A program made the translations under genes and the position numbers. Positions 44,322 through 54,067 of a stretch of 64,000 nt of DNA are shown piece by piece. Under the pieces are notes generated by a model. It saw only the letters and a list, made by a program, of their open reading frames with translations. It did no database searches and had not been told where the DNA came from. The DNA is from Clostridiales bacterium. Lineage in GTDB: Bacteria; Bacillota; Clostridia; Oscillospirales; Acutalibacteraceae. Position 1 is the stretch's first letter, and the number at the start of each line of letters is the position of its first letter. The DNA lies in the NCBI GenBank assembly GCA_012839185.1, contig DUNU01000003.1, positions 170,884 through 234,883 on the forward strand, given 5' to 3'.

Positions 44322-45194
44322 TCATTTACTGTCAGCCAATTTTCTGACTTCTTCCGGACTGAATTTATATTTTTTATTGCAAAAATGACATGAAACTTCG
44401 GTTACAGGATCTTCAGCCATTTCAAGAAGTGCCTCTCTGCCACTTGTCAAAAGTGCCTTTTCAACACGTTCACGATTGCAATTACAACGATATTCGATAT
44501 CATATTCACCGATTACTTCAATCTCAATCTCGGATAATACGGTGCGGCAAATCTCTTCAAGGCTCATGTTTTTTGCAAGCATTGTTGTAATCGGTTCGAT
44601 TTTTTCAATACTTCTTTCAACTGCCGAAATCATTTCTTCATCAGCCGTCGGCAAAAGTTGAATAAGAAAACCGCCTGCACAAGCAACCGACTTATCACGA
44701 TTTACAAGTACACCTAAGGCACAAACGGTAGGAGTCTGTTCGCTTGTTGCATAATAACTTGTTATATCCTCAGCAATTTCACCGGATACAATCGGAACTT
44801 GACCTACATAGGGTTCACCAACACCCAAATCTTTTATAACAGTTAAAAAACCGTCTTTGCCAATTGCACCACCGACATCAAGTTTGCCCTTTTCATTTAA
44901 CGGCATGTCGGTATCACCGTTTTGAATATATCCGCGAACATTGCCCGATGAATCACCTACGGCAATAACAGAGCCTGCCGGACCACCGCCATTTATACGC
45001 AGAGTAACACTTGCATCCTCTCCTTTAAGCATATGCCCCATAAAGGTAGCCGCTGTTAAAAGACGACCTAAAGCAGCCGTGCAAACTTTTGTTGTGTGAT
45101 GGATTTTTTGTGCTTCCGATACGATATTCGTAGTGTCAGCCGCCATCATAAACAGTGAACCGTCACTTGATATTGTTCTTATTAAATTAGACAT
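44322..45194 (-). CDS. hslO: Redox-regulated chaperone Hsp33
   Basis: About 290 residues of the Hsp33 family. The N-terminal substrate-binding part begins LIRTISSDGSLFMMAADTTN and contains RINGGGPAGSVIAVGDSSGN. The C-terminal redox switch has the four zinc Cys in RCNCNRE and CHFCNKKY. When oxidised, zinc is lost and the chaperone is activated. The frame opens at 45245, but AAAGGAAAAA precedes the ATG at 45194, and the longer start would overlap the upstream gene. It is in the phoH-to-tsaD operon. Confidence 0.95.
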   Translation of the reverse strand: MSNLIRTISSDGSLFMMAADTTNIVSEAQKIHHTTKVCTAALGRLLTAATFMGHMLKGEDASVTLRINGGGPAGSVIAVGDSSGNVRGYIQNGDTDMPLNEKGKLDVGGAIGKDGFLTVIKDLGVGEPYVGQVPIVSGEIAEDITSYYATSEQTPTVCALGVLVNRDKSVACAGGFLIQLLPTADEEMISAVERSIEKIEPITTMLAKNMSLEEICRTVLSEIEIEVIGEYDIEYRCNCNRERVEKALLTSGREALLEMAEDPVTEVSCHFCNKKYKFSPEEVRKLADSK

Positions 45195-45210
45195 TGTTTT
45201 TCCTTTTTCT

Positions 45211-45966
45211 CTATTGTAATTGCCACTCTTTTCTGCGACAAACAAAGAAGGCTCGCTCGGTATCTTCTTTTACGGGATTTTGAGTAAGTTCTTCAAAAAT
45301 ATGTACAATCTCAAAACCGGCATTATTTAGCGTATTTTTTATAAATTCTTCACTGTATGCCCGCTCGAAAAAATTCTCGAAATATCGTATATAATTATCA
45401 TTTCCGTCATTCTTAAAAAAATCAAGATTTATTTCGGTAATTAATTTTTCGTCTGTATCATTTTGCCATACGCAAAACACATTATCTGTTTCAAAAACGA
45501 AAGTATTGTTTGCCAGAATATTACGATGCTTATATTCGGTATTGACATCAAATATAAAAATTCCGCCGGGATTCATAAAGAGTGCGACTTTTTCAACTGC
45601 GGCAACAAAATCTTCATCTTCAATAAGATGATTCAGACTGTCAAGAGTGCAAATACAAGCATCTATTGTGCCAAACAAGTCAAGATTACGCATATCCTGA
45701 CAGAGATATAATATCTCGTTGTCCTCACTGTTTTCACGAGCAATATTAAGCATTTCGGGGGATATGTCAACACCTATACAGTCATATCCCGCTTCTTTTG
45801 CTTTTCTTGTAATTTTTCCCGTACCGCAAGCCAAATCAAGTAAAATTCCACCATCTTTAGCATACTGCTTAAGTAATGATATTACATAATCGGCTCGTGC
45901 ATTTTGTTCATCATCACCGATTAACTCATCATAGAATAATGAAAAAACATCGTATTCCCCACTCAT
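45211..45966 (-). CDS. Class I SAM-dependent methyltransferase
   Basis: 251 residues. The SAM-binding motif I is ILLDLACGTGKITRKAKEAG, followed by IGVDISPEMLNIARE (motif post I) and DACICTLDSLNHL (motif II region). The start MSGEYDVFSLFYDELIGDD is typical of small cytosolic methyltransferases found next to hslO/trmB in Clostridia. The substrate is unknown. It overlaps trmB by four bases, so the two are translationally coupled. Confidence 0.88.
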   Translation of the reverse strand: MSGEYDVFSLFYDELIGDDEQNARADYVISLLKQYAKDGGILLDLACGTGKITRKAKEAGYDCIGVDISPEMLNIARENSEDNEILYLCQDMRNLDLFGTIDACICTLDSLNHLIEDEDFVAAVEKVALFMNPGGIFIFDVNTEYKHRNILANNTFVFETDNVFCVWQNDTDEKLITEINLDFFKNDGNDNYIRYFENFFERAYSEEFIKNTLNNAGFEIVHIFEELTQNPVKEDTERAFFVCRRKEWQLQ

Positions 45967-46634
45967 TTCGGAGACGCCTCCAAACGATAAATCGGCTTAT
46001 TCATCTTAACAAATCGTGTTTCATATTCAGTCATGATATTTCCCTCAACATATTTACTGTTATGTAAATCGAGAGTAACATTCTCAATTAAATAATCCGA
46101 TGCAGAAAAACTTTCAATTGAAAATTCAAATAATTTCATATTGTCCGTTTTTTGATAAATTTTCGCACCTTCAACAAGTAATTGGCGATATATTTTAAGA
46201 AAACGCGGATGTGTTAAGCGATGAACGGCATAGGTGTTTTTCGGGAAAGGACAGGAAAAATTCAAGTAAATTGCATGTACTGTATTCGGTTTAATATATC
46301 TCGCAAGATACTGTGCACCGCACACCATGAATTTAAGATTATCGATACCTTCATCCATTGCTTTTTTGCAGGCATCGACAACTACATTTGCTTCTCTTTC
46401 AACACCGATGATATTATAATCCGGATTTGCTTTCGCAAAATCTACAGCAAATTTTCCTTTTCCACAACCTATTTCCAAAATAATCGGTTTATCATTGCCA
46501 AATACCTCGACCAAATCCACATAAGCGGTAATTTGTACATCCTCGCGAGGATCTAATGTCTTATCAATATCAATTAAGTATGGCTGGCTGTTTATAAGTC
46601 TTTCGTCCAGATGGCGTTTTTTTCGCATTCTCAT
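45963..46634 (-). CDS. trmB: tRNA (guanine-N7)-methyltransferase
   Basis: 223 residues of TrmB, methylating G46 in the tRNA variable loop. Motifs: PIILEIGCGKGKFAVDFAKANP (SAM binding), IIGVEREANVVVDACKKA, HAIYLNFSCPFPKNTYAVHR (the family has a similar N-F-S-D-P-W-P-K stretch; here the Asp-Pro-Trp part is changed to C-P-F), and KTDN. The N-terminal M-R-M-R-K-K-R-H is usual in clostridial TrmB. It overlaps recO by four bases. Confidence 0.93.
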   Translation of the reverse strand: MRMRKKRHLDERLINSQPYLIDIDKTLDPREDVQITAYVDLVEVFGNDKPIILEIGCGKGKFAVDFAKANPDYNIIGVEREANVVVDACKKAMDEGIDNLKFMVCGAQYLARYIKPNTVHAIYLNFSCPFPKNTYAVHRLTHPRFLKIYRQLLVEGAKIYQKTDNMKLFEFSIESFSASDYLIENVTLDLHNSKYVEGNIMTEYETRFVKMNKPIYRLEASPK

Positions 46635-47362
46635 AGCGACCTCAAAAAGTCTAAAGTTTTATATTTTCTTTCTGTACATGCTGTTAGATAGTCATCACAG
46701 AGTTGATTAAGTTCGCCGATATTCTCAGCACTGACTTTGTATTGATATGCTTTTTCAAGTGTCGGTATCACAATATCACGAATAGTGTTGATCAAATCAA
46801 CCGAACAAGCTCGTCCGTGTTTTGCACATTCAGAGCAATACAATGTGCCGCCTTCAATATCAAAATACATGGTTTCAGTTTCAAATGTCCCGCAATTATT
46901 ACAGGCAATAATATTTGGAGTAAAACCAGTTAGGGAGAGTATCCTCAATTGAAATAAAGGTTTAAGATACCACGCATTTACTCCTTTATTCAAAAAATAA
47001 ACTGTGTTTAGCAGCAATCTTAATGCCTCTGATGATTCCTGATGATGGGAAATCAGTTCCATTATCAATTCGCAAAAATGATTTACAACAGCAATTCGGT
47101 CAAGCTCTTTCTCTAAATTCGGAAACACGTTCAAGACCGTTGCCTCCGTAACCCGATATACATCATTCTTTTCAAAAAATACAAAATGTGAATACACCAA
47201 AAAAGCCGTACCGGAATACAGCTTACTCTTTGGTCGTCTTGCACCCTTTGCAAATGCCCGAATAACGCCGTAATCCTTTGTTAATACAGTAATAATTCTA
47301 TCTGCCTCACCCGTATATTGCTCTCGGATTACGAAGCCGTCGCATGAAAAGTTTTCCATCAA
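46631..47362 (-). CDS. recO: DNA repair protein RecO
   Basis: 243 residues. N-terminal OB fold (GFVIREQYTGEADRIITVLT, KGARRPKSKLYSGTAFLVYS) and a helical C-terminal domain with a zinc site, CNNCGTFETETMYFDIEGGT then YCSECAKHG. RecO loads RecA at gaps together with RecR. The phoH-ybeY-era-recO order is common in Bacillota and supports the call. Start and stop overlap the neighbours by four bases each. Confidence 0.95.
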   Translation of the reverse strand: MMENFSCDGFVIREQYTGEADRIITVLTKDYGVIRAFAKGARRPKSKLYSGTAFLVYSHFVFFEKNDVYRVTEATVLNVFPNLEKELDRIAVVNHFCELIMELISHHQESSEALRLLLNTVYFLNKGVNAWYLKPLFQLRILSLTGFTPNIIACNNCGTFETETMYFDIEGGTLYCSECAKHGRACSVDLINTIRDIVIPTLEKAYQYKVSAENIGELNQLCDDYLTACTERKYKTLDFLRSL

Positions 47363-48255
47363 TCAAGACCAAAATTGTGTATAAGTCCCTCTTTGTTACG
47401 CCAATCTTTCTTAACCTTAACCCAGCATTGAAGATTTATATGACAATCAAAGAATTTTTCCATATCGGCTCGAGCACGTGAAGATATTATTTTAAGCATT
47501 TGTCCCGCTTTGCCGATTATAATACCCTTATGGCTATCCTTTTCACAATAAATTGTTGCTTCAATGTCAAGTATTCCGGAACCGTCATCCCGTTCGCGAA
47601 AAAGCTCAATACCAACAGCTATACCGTGTGGAACTTCTCTGTCTAAATTACGAAGTATTTTTTCACGAATAAATTCAGACGCAATAACTCTCTCCGGCTG
47701 GTCGGTCAAGGTATCTTCAGGAAAGAAAAAAGGAGACGGCACCGCAGTTTTCATAAGTTCAGCTTTCAATACATCTATCCCATCATTTCGACGAGCAGAA
47801 ATCGGAACTGTTGCAATAAAATTATATCGTTTATTAAATTCAGCTATACGAGGAATTAGCTCTTCTTTTTCCGGAACGGTATCAATCTTATTTATTACCA
47901 ATATTGCCGGTATCTTCTCATTCTCCAGGCGTTTCATAAGCTCAAGTTCTTCTTTTCTTATTTCGCCTTTTGGTTCAACAACAAACATAGCAACATCTAC
48001 ACCGGAAATGCTTTCCCCAATGCTATCAATCATCTTTTCGCCGAGTTTGTTTCGAGGTTTGTGATAGCCCGGAGTATCTGTAAATACAAGCTGAGCATCA
48101 CCCTCAGTAAGCACACCCATAATTCGTGTGCGAGTTGTCTGCGGTTTCTCGGACACGATGGCAATTTTTGCACCCAAAAGCTTGTTTAATATTGTCGATT
48201 TACCAACATTGGGAATACCAATAATAGCAATAAATGAAGTTTTTGTTTCAGGCAT
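47359..48255 (-). CDS. era: GTPase Era
   Basis: About 298 residues. The GTPase domain has GIPNVGKSTILNKLLG (G1), TTRTRIMG (G2), FTDTPGYHKPRNKLGE (G3), VINKIDTVP (G4), VPISARR (G5), followed by a KH RNA-binding domain (IGKAGQMLKIISSRARADME). Era binds 16S rRNA near its 3' end and helps 30S assembly. The frame opens at 48297; the ATG at 48255 is preferred because ybeY ends at 48257 and the family starts M-x-x-T-K-T-S-F. Confidence 0.97.
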   Translation of the reverse strand: MPETKTSFIAIIGIPNVGKSTILNKLLGAKIAIVSEKPQTTRTRIMGVLTEGDAQLVFTDTPGYHKPRNKLGEKMIDSIGESISGVDVAMFVVEPKGEIRKEELELMKRLENEKIPAILVINKIDTVPEKEELIPRIAEFNKRYNFIATVPISARRNDGIDVLKAELMKTAVPSPFFFPEDTLTDQPERVIASEFIREKILRNLDREVPHGIAVGIELFRERDDGSGILDIEATIYCEKDSHKGIIIGKAGQMLKIISSRARADMEKFFDCHINLQCWVKVKKDWRNKEGLIHNFGLD

Positions 48256-48256
48256 A

Positions 48257-48760
48257 TCAGTCTTCCATGTAATAGTTTGTACCTTTTGCAAGACCAAGTT
48301 GAGTTAACACAGCTTCTTCTTTTTCACGCATACGAACTTCTTCCAAACCACCGTTTACATGGTCATAGCCTAACAAATGAAGCATTGAATGTGCAGTTAA
48401 ATATGCAAATTCACGCTGTACGGAATGACGATATTTTTCTGCCTGCTCAACTACTCTCTGAGCATTGATAACAATGTCGCCCAAAATAACGGCACCGGTA
48501 GACGGATTCTTTTCATAGACACCGTTTTCACCAATCGGAAAAGATAGAACATCAGTAGGCTCATCAATGTTTCTGTGAACTCTGTTGAGTTCCTGAATTA
48601 TCTCATCATTGACAATTCTGATACCAATTTCGCATTTGTCTTTGAATTCTTCGCCTAAGAGCACAGCATGGCAAGTTCTTCTCATTAACAACTTAATGCC
48701 GGGCTCAATCTTAACTTCTTTCTGCTCAATAGAAATTTCCACTTTGTTGTTTGTTGCCAT
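48257..48760 (-). CDS. ybeY: Endoribonuclease YbeY
   Basis: 167 residues. The zinc site is AHSMLHLLGYDH (His-x3-His-x5-His) preceded by GAVILGDIVINAQRV, and LNRVHRNIDEPTDVLSFP is the family signature. YbeY takes part in 16S rRNA 3'-end maturation and 70S quality control. It lies between phoH and era, its usual position. AAAGGAGAAAATAT precedes the ATG. Confidence 0.96.
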   Translation of the reverse strand: MATNNKVEISIEQKEVKIEPGIKLLMRRTCHAVLLGEEFKDKCEIGIRIVNDEIIQELNRVHRNIDEPTDVLSFPIGENGVYEKNPSTGAVILGDIVINAQRVVEQAEKYRHSVQREFAYLTAHSMLHLLGYDHVNGGLEEVRMREKEEAVLTQLGLAKGTNYYMED

Positions 48761-48782
48761 ATATTTTCTCCTTTATGTTAAT

Positions 48783-49760
48783 TTATTTTTCATTTTTGAT
48801 TTTCGATTTTCTTGCAGCATCAACTTCATAGGCTCTGACGATATCCTGAACAAGCTTATGACGAACTACGTCTTTATCAGTTAAATAAACCGTTTCAATA
48901 TCATCAATATTTTTAAGAATTTTGACGACATCCTTTAACCCTGATCTCTTACCGTCCGGCAAGTCAATCTGGGTTATATCACCGGTTACTACTATCTTTG
49001 ACCCAAAGCCCAGACGAGTTAAGAACATTTTCATCTGTTCGGGGGTAGTATTCTGTGCTTCATCAAGAATAATAAAGCTGTCATCAAGAGTACGACCTCT
49101 CATGTACGCAAGCGGAGCAACTTCTACTCTTTGTTTCTCCTGAAGTGCAGCATAACTTTCGTGACCCAATATATCAAAAAGAGCATCATAAAGCGGACGC
49201 AGATACGGATCAACTTTTGCTTGTAAATCACCGGGTAAAAACCCGAGCTTCTCTCCCGCTTCAACTGCAGGACGAGTGATGATAATCCGATTAACTTCCT
49301 TTTTTCGCATAGCCGTAACCGCCATAGCAACGGCCAAATACGTCTTACCGGTACCGGCAGGGCCAATACCGAAAGTAATCGTATTATTCTTAATCGTATC
49401 AATATAGTGTCTTTGACCGACTGTTTTTGCCTTAATCGGCTTCCCCTGTGCGGTAATACAAATACAATCCGCAGACAATGCAGTTAATTTCGAATCTTCA
49501 CCGCTGTTTACCATAGAAATAACATATGCAATATTCTGCTCATTTAAAGTTTCGCCTTTGTCAAGCAGAGCGATCAAACCTTTTACTGCTTTGCATGCCG
49601 CATTAACGGCTTCAACCTCACCTGAAACTATAACCTCGTCAGCAAGGTTTGAAATTGTTACACCGAATGCCTTTTCAACTTTTTTGATATTGGAATCAAA
49701 TACTCCAAATAACGGAGCAGTTTGGTCTGATTTTTCTAAGGTAATAACTTTATCAAACAT
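48783..49760 (-). CDS. phoH: PhoH-family ATPase
   Basis: 325 residues. A KH-like N-terminal part (about 1-105, FGVTISNLADEVIVSGEVEA) and a P-loop ATPase: FGIGPAGTGKTYLAVAMA (Walker A), SFIILDEAQNTTPEQMKMFL (Walker B), VVTGDITQIDLP. PhoH proteins of this type are linked to ribosome and RNA metabolism next to YbeY. It is the first gene of the ten-gene leftward operon ending with tsaD. Confidence 0.95.
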   Translation of the reverse strand: MFDKVITLEKSDQTAPLFGVFDSNIKKVEKAFGVTISNLADEVIVSGEVEAVNAACKAVKGLIALLDKGETLNEQNIAYVISMVNSGEDSKLTALSADCICITAQGKPIKAKTVGQRHYIDTIKNNTITFGIGPAGTGKTYLAVAMAVTAMRKKEVNRIIITRPAVEAGEKLGFLPGDLQAKVDPYLRPLYDALFDILGHESYAALQEKQRVEVAPLAYMRGRTLDDSFIILDEAQNTTPEQMKMFLTRLGFGSKIVVTGDITQIDLPDGKRSGLKDVVKILKNIDDIETVYLTDKDVVRHKLVQDIVRAYEVDAARKSKIKNEK

Positions 49761-49789
49761 ATTTCCTCACCATATCATACTTCTATCGT

Positions 49790-49818
49790 ATTATATCACA
49801 AGTCTTTTAAAAAATCAA
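49790..49818 (-). promoter_or_regulatory. Promoter of the phoH-tsaD operon
   Basis: Minus strand TTGATT (49813-49818), 17 bases, TATAAT (49790-49795). Between here and the pot promoter (49819-49997) the sequence is AT-rich; apart from a weak AAAACT..AGTTTT repeat near 49970-49993 nothing was recognised. Confidence 0.7.
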
Positions 49819-49997
49819 GAAAAAATATGCACAAATTATAAAAATTTTTTGTAATTATGTAGCAACTTACAAAATTTTGCATTTTTTTGTTCAAATCTGA
49901 AACATTTTCAATTCTTAAATTAAGTCTTCTGCTAAATTGTGTTTTGAAAAACTCTTTTCTTTCTCTCTAAAACTACATTTTAAAGGAGTTTTTTCTC

Positions 49998-50025
49998 TTG
50001 ACAAATCTTTCAAAACTATTATAAT
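49998..50025 (+). promoter_or_regulatory. Promoter of the polyamine transport operon
   Basis: TTGACA (49998-50003), 16 bases, TATAAT (50020-50025). Confidence 0.8.
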
Positions 50026-50034
50026 GTCAAATTA

Positions 50035-50048
50035 TAAGCGAAAGCTTA
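50035..50048 (+). promoter_or_regulatory. GNRA hairpin at the 5' end of the pot mRNA
   Basis: TAAGC-GAAA-GCTTA: a 5-bp stem closed by a GAAA tetraloop, starting a few bases after the expected transcription start. A 5' hairpin like this can protect mRNA from decay. Confidence 0.4.
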
Positions 50049-50071
50049 AATAATATCCGAGAGGGTTGAAA

Positions 50072-51214
50072 TTGAAAAATAATGTTATTATCGATCTGAA
50101 GAACATTTCGGTCGCATTTGATGGGGAGACCATCCTCAACAACATCAATCTCTTTATCAGAGATAAGGAATTCGTTACATTCTTAGGTCCTTCCGGTTGC
50201 GGAAAGACTACAACTTTGCGTATTATCGGCGGATTCTTGCAACCGGATTCCGGTGAAGTCATTTTTGACGGCAAGAATGTCCTTAATGTACCTGCACATA
50301 AACGAGAAGTTAATACGATATTCCAGCGATACGCTCTTTTTCCGCATCTGAACGTTTTTGATAATGTAGCCTTCGGCTTAAAACAACGAAAAGTCGATAA
50401 AGCACAAATCAAAGAAACAGTTGAGAAAATGCTTGACCTTGTAAACCTTAAGGGTTTCGAGAAACGAAGTATATCCTCTCTTTCCGGCGGTCAGCAACAA
50501 AGAGTTGCTATCGCACGTGCTCTTGCGATAAAGCCGCGTGTTCTTTTGCTCGATGAACCGCTTGGTGCTCTTGATCTTAAGTTGCGAAAAGATATGCAAG
50601 TCGAACTTAAGAATATGCAACAGCAACTTGGTATAACATTTATTTATGTAACTCACGACCAGGAAGAAGCTCTTTCAATGTCCGACACCATTGTCATTAT
50701 GGATAAAGGTAAAATTCAACAAATAGGCACTCCGCAGGACATATACAACGAACCGAAAAATGCTTTTGTAGCAGATTTTATCGGTGAAAGTAATATTGTT
50801 GACGGTGTTATGCTTGAAGACTTTTTTGTTCGTATGGCGGGACACACTTTCAAATGTCTTGACAAAGGTTTTGCTGTAAACGAACAGGTTGACGTTGTTA
50901 TCCGTCCCGAAGATGTTGATGTTGTTGAGCCCGAAACAGGAATGATTTCAGGTCAGGTTACAAACAGCATCTTCAAGGGTGTTTTCTATGAACTTATCGT
51001 CGACATTAAAAACTTCAAATGGATGGTACAGACTACCAAACATAAAGAAGAAGGCGATGTAATCGGTTTGAATATTGTCCCCGACTCTATTCATATTATG
51101 AAAAAGAGTGAATATTCCGGTCAGTTCGGCGACTACTCCTCCTTCTCTGATGAGTATGAAGAACTCGACAATGTAGATGCTGATATTCCCATAGAGAGCG
51201 AGGGAGAGGCATGA
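50072..51214 (+). CDS. potA: Spermidine/putrescine ABC importer, ATPase
   Basis: About 380 residues. ATPase domain with [19 protein letters not shown] (Walker A), Q-loop [22 protein letters not shown], signature [31 protein letters not shown] (Walker B), and THDQEEAL (switch His), followed by a TOBE domain from about 285. The acidic C-terminal tail is long. GAGAGGG abuts a TTG at 50066, so the TTG at 50072, six bases further, is the better start. The potB start overlaps its stop. Confidence 0.95.
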   Translation: MKNNVIIDLKNISVAFDGETILNNINLFIRDKEFVTFLGPSGCGKTTTLRIIGGFLQPDSGEVIFDGKNVLNVPAHKREVNTIFQRYALFPHLNVFDNVAFGLKQRKVDKAQIKETVEKMLDLVNLKGFEKRSISSLSGGQQQRVAIARALAIKPRVLLLDEPLGALDLKLRKDMQVELKNMQQQLGITFIYVTHDQEEALSMSDTIVIMDKGKIQQIGTPQDIYNEPKNAFVADFIGESNIVDGVMLEDFFVRMAGHTFKCLDKGFAVNEQVDVVIRPEDVDVVEPETGMISGQVTNSIFKGVFYELIVDIKNFKWMVQTTKHKEEGDVIGLNIVPDSIHIMKKSEYSGQFGDYSSFSDEYEELDNVDADIPIESEGEA

Positions 51215-52029
51215 AAAAAAGCTCAAGGAACGTTTTATTAAACACTCCTTACGTCATTTGGTCTGCATTGTTTGTTATCGTGCCGCTTGGTATTGTTGCA
51301 TATTACGCATTTACTGATGCAGACGGTACTTTCACTTTCAATAACATCAAAAACTTAGGCAATTACGGTTCAACAATTGCCGATAGTTTGATTTATTCAT
51401 TTGTTGCTACTATAATTTGTCTTATAATTGCATATCCTTTTGCATATTTTCTTGCTAATTTTTCAGAAAACTCACAACGTACACTCATGCTTCTTGTTAT
51501 GCTTCCGATGTGGATGAATCTTCTTATTCGTACATATTCATGGATGAATATTTTAGAACAAAACGGCTTGATAAATAACGTTTTAACCCGTTTAGGACTT
51601 GAACCAGTACAATTTTTAGGCACTGCCGGTGCAGTTATTTTTGGTATGATTTACAACTACCTGCCCTATATGATTATACCAATTTATAATGTTATTTCAA
51701 AGCTTGACCATTCTTTGCTTGATGCAGCATCTGATTTAGGCTGCAACTCTTTTCAACGAATAATTAAAGTCATAATTCCTTTGAGTAAGCCCGGTATTCT
51801 ATCCGGTATTGCAATGGTCTTTGTTCCTTCTGTTTCAACGTTCTACATCTCACAGAAATTAGGTTCAGGTAAAATACTGCTTATCGGCGATACAATCGAA
51901 AGATTTATGAAAACATCGTATAACTACAACATGGGTGCAGCTTTATCGCTTATACTTATGGCACTTATACTCATTTCTACCTTCATTATGAATAAATCTG
52001 CAAGAGATGATAAGGAGCTGATAGTATGA
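51211..52029 (+). CDS. potB: Spermidine/putrescine ABC importer, permease B
   Basis: 272 residues with six hydrophobic segments. The EAA loop that contacts the ATPase reads [20 protein letters not shown] with I-P-L-S-K-P-G following. The N-terminal [20 protein letters not shown] and the [16 protein letters not shown] region are typical of PotB. It overlaps potA and the potC-potD fusion by four bases each. Confidence 0.95.
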   Translation: MKKSSRNVLLNTPYVIWSALFVIVPLGIVAYYAFTDADGTFTFNNIKNLGNYGSTIADSLIYSFVATIICLIIAYPFAYFLANFSENSQRTLMLLVMLPMWMNLLIRTYSWMNILEQNGLINNVLTRLGLEPVQFLGTAGAVIFGMIYNYLPYMIIPIYNVISKLDHSLLDAASDLGCNSFQRIIKVIIPLSKPGILSGIAMVFVPSVSTFYISQKLGSGKILLIGDTIERFMKTSYNYNMGAALSLILMALILISTFIMNKSARDDKELIV

Positions 52030-53954
52030 AAATATTTAATAGAATATTTACAGCTCTGGTTTTCTTATTCCTCTATGCACCCTTGTTTGTAATGATGTTC
52101 TTTTCTTTTAACGAGGGGAAAAGTACAAGTGTTTTTGAAGGTTTCTCATTCAGGTGGTACAAAGAATTGTTTACTACCGGCGATACGATGACTGCACTTA
52201 GAAATACTCTTGTGTTAGCCATTTGTTCCGCCGCTATTGCAACAGTTATCGGTACAATAACCGCTGTCGGTATTCACGGAATGAAATCAAAATGGGGAAA
52301 GAAAGTCCTTTTGACCGTAAATGATATTCCCATGATGAATCCGGATATTGTTACCGGTGTTTCGTTGATGCTTCTCTTTGTATTTGTCGGTCGTCTTATT
52401 GGGCTTTCAAATTCCCTCTCTTTTACAACACTACTAATTTCACATATTACATTCAATATTCCATACGTAATACTTAATATAATGCCAAAGCTTCGTCAGA
52501 CAGACATACATTTAGTTGAAGCAGCACAAGATTTAGGTTGCCCGCCAGTTACAGCATTTTTCAAAGTAGTCCTCCCCTCAATCTCATCCGGAATACTTTC
52601 CGGTGCGGTTATGGCTTTTACACTATCTCTTGATGATTTCATTATCAGCTACTATACCGTCGGTTCTGATTTTCAGACACTTCCCCTTAAAATTTACGCG
52701 ATGACAAAAAAGACTGTAAAACCGGATATGTACGCACTTTCAAGTCTTATGTTTATTGTAATCCTTCTGCTGATGGTTGCCGTAAATTTAGTAAGCCAGG
52801 ATGAAAAGAAAAAGCCACAACGTCGTCATACTTTCCCCGCAAAACGTGTTGTTGCAGGAATTATGACTGTTATTGTGGTTATCAGCATAATTTTTGCATT
52901 GACTTATGAGAATGATGATTATGAAAGTCAAATTGTCTACAGAAGCACATATACTCAGGAATATGCAGGAACTGTTCTGAATGTCTTTAACTGGGGCGAA
53001 TATATATCCGATGGTTCTGACGATTCTCTTAATGTAAACAAAGAATTTGAAAAACTGACGGGGATTAAGGTTAACTATACAAACTACGAGAGCAATGAAG
53101 CTATGTATGCAAAGTTAAAAAGTGACGCTGTTTCATACGACATCATTATCCCATCAGACTATATGATTGCTCGTTTGATTGAGGAGAATATGCTCACAAA
53201 ACTTGATTTGTCCAAAATTGACAACTATGACTTAATTGACGAACGCTATAAAGGATTGTACTTTGATGAAAATGATGAATACAGCATCCCCTACACCGTT
53301 GGTCTGGTAGGAATTATTTATAACACCACTATGGTGGAAGGCACTCCTGACAGTTGGTCGATTATGTGGGATGAAAAATATTCCGGTCAGATTCTTCAAT
53401 TTAACAACTCGCGTGATGGATTTATGACTGCACAATGCCTTTTAGGGCAAGATCTTAACTCAACAAACAAGGCTGATTGGGATGCCGCAGCCGAACTTCT
53501 TAAAGAACAGAGTCCCATTTTGGGTGCTCGTGTTATGGATGAGATATTCAACAAAATGGAAAGCGGAAATGCAGCCATTGCACCATATTATGCCGGCGAC
53601 TTCCTGACAATGCAAGAAGTAAATCCCGATCTCGAATTTTTCTATCCTAAGGAAGGCACTAATGTTTTTGTAGACTCCGTATGTATCCCCTCAAGTGTAC
53701 AAAACTACGAAGCAGCTTTAATGTATATCAACTTCCTTCTTGAACCGGAAATAGCTCTTGCAAATGCTGAATATATCTGCTACGCTTCCCCAAATATCAG
53801 TGTTGTTAATAATGATAACTATTCATTAAAAGGAGACCCCTATCTTTACGGTACAGATGCCGATTATCCTACGCAGTATTATCACAATCTTGATAAAGAA
53901 ACCAGAGATTATTATGAAGCTCTTTGGGAAGAAATTATCCGTACATCTTCATAA
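52026..53954 (+). CDS. PotC permease fused to PotD polyamine-binding protein
   Basis: 642 residues. Residues 1-265 are a full PotC permease with EAA loop HLVEAAQDLGCPPVTAFFKV and LSLDDFIISYYTVGSDFQTL. A basic linker (DEKKKPQRRHTFPAKR) leads to an additional transmembrane helix (about 275-297), then a PotD-like periplasmic-type binding domain from about 318: LNVFNWGEYISDGSDDSL, YDIIIPSDYMIARLIEENML, PYTVGLVGIIYNTTMVEG, DGFMTAQCLLGQDLNS. The binding domain therefore hangs outside the cell from the permease itself, with no lipoprotein anchor. No frameshift is visible. A terminator follows the gene. Preference for spermidine or putrescine cannot be read. Confidence 0.93.
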   Translation: MKIFNRIFTALVFLFLYAPLFVMMFFSFNEGKSTSVFEGFSFRWYKELFTTGDTMTALRNTLVLAICSAAIATVIGTITAVGIHGMKSKWGKKVLLTVNDIPMMNPDIVTGVSLMLLFVFVGRLIGLSNSLSFTTLLISHITFNIPYVILNIMPKLRQTDIHLVEAAQDLGCPPVTAFFKVVLPSISSGILSGAVMAFTLSLDDFIISYYTVGSDFQTLPLKIYAMTKKTVKPDMYALSSLMFIVILLLMVAVNLVSQDEKKKPQRRHTFPAKRVVAGIMTVIVVISIIFALTYENDDYESQIVYRSTYTQEYAGTVLNVFNWGEYISDGSDDSLNVNKEFEKLTGIKVNYTNYESNEAMYAKLKSDAVSYDIIIPSDYMIARLIEENMLTKLDLSKIDNYDLIDERYKGLYFDENDEYSIPYTVGLVGIIYNTTMVEGTPDSWSIMWDEKYSGQILQFNNSRDGFMTAQCLLGQDLNSTNKADWDAAAELLKEQSPILGARVMDEIFNKMESGNAAIAPYYAGDFLTMQEVNPDLEFFYPKEGTNVFVDSVCIPSSVQNYEAALMYINFLLEPEIALANAEYICYASPNISVVNNDNYSLKGDPYLYGTDADYPTQYYHNLDKETRDYYEALWEEIIRTSS

Positions 53955-54025
53955 TATGATTATTTTAAGAATATCGAAAGTAGTTTTAGAACAAAATCAG
54001 CACACTTATTAATTGCGTTATAAAT

Positions 54026-54064
54026 AAAAAAGCACGGTGGTTTATAAAAGACCGTGCTTTTTTC
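54026..54064. terminator. Bidirectional terminator between pot operon and capsule/RiPP operon
   Basis: AAAAAGCACGGT (54027-54038), 12-base loop, ACCGTGCTTTTT (54051-54062), T runs on both strands. Confidence 0.93.
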
Positions 54065-54067
54065 TTC

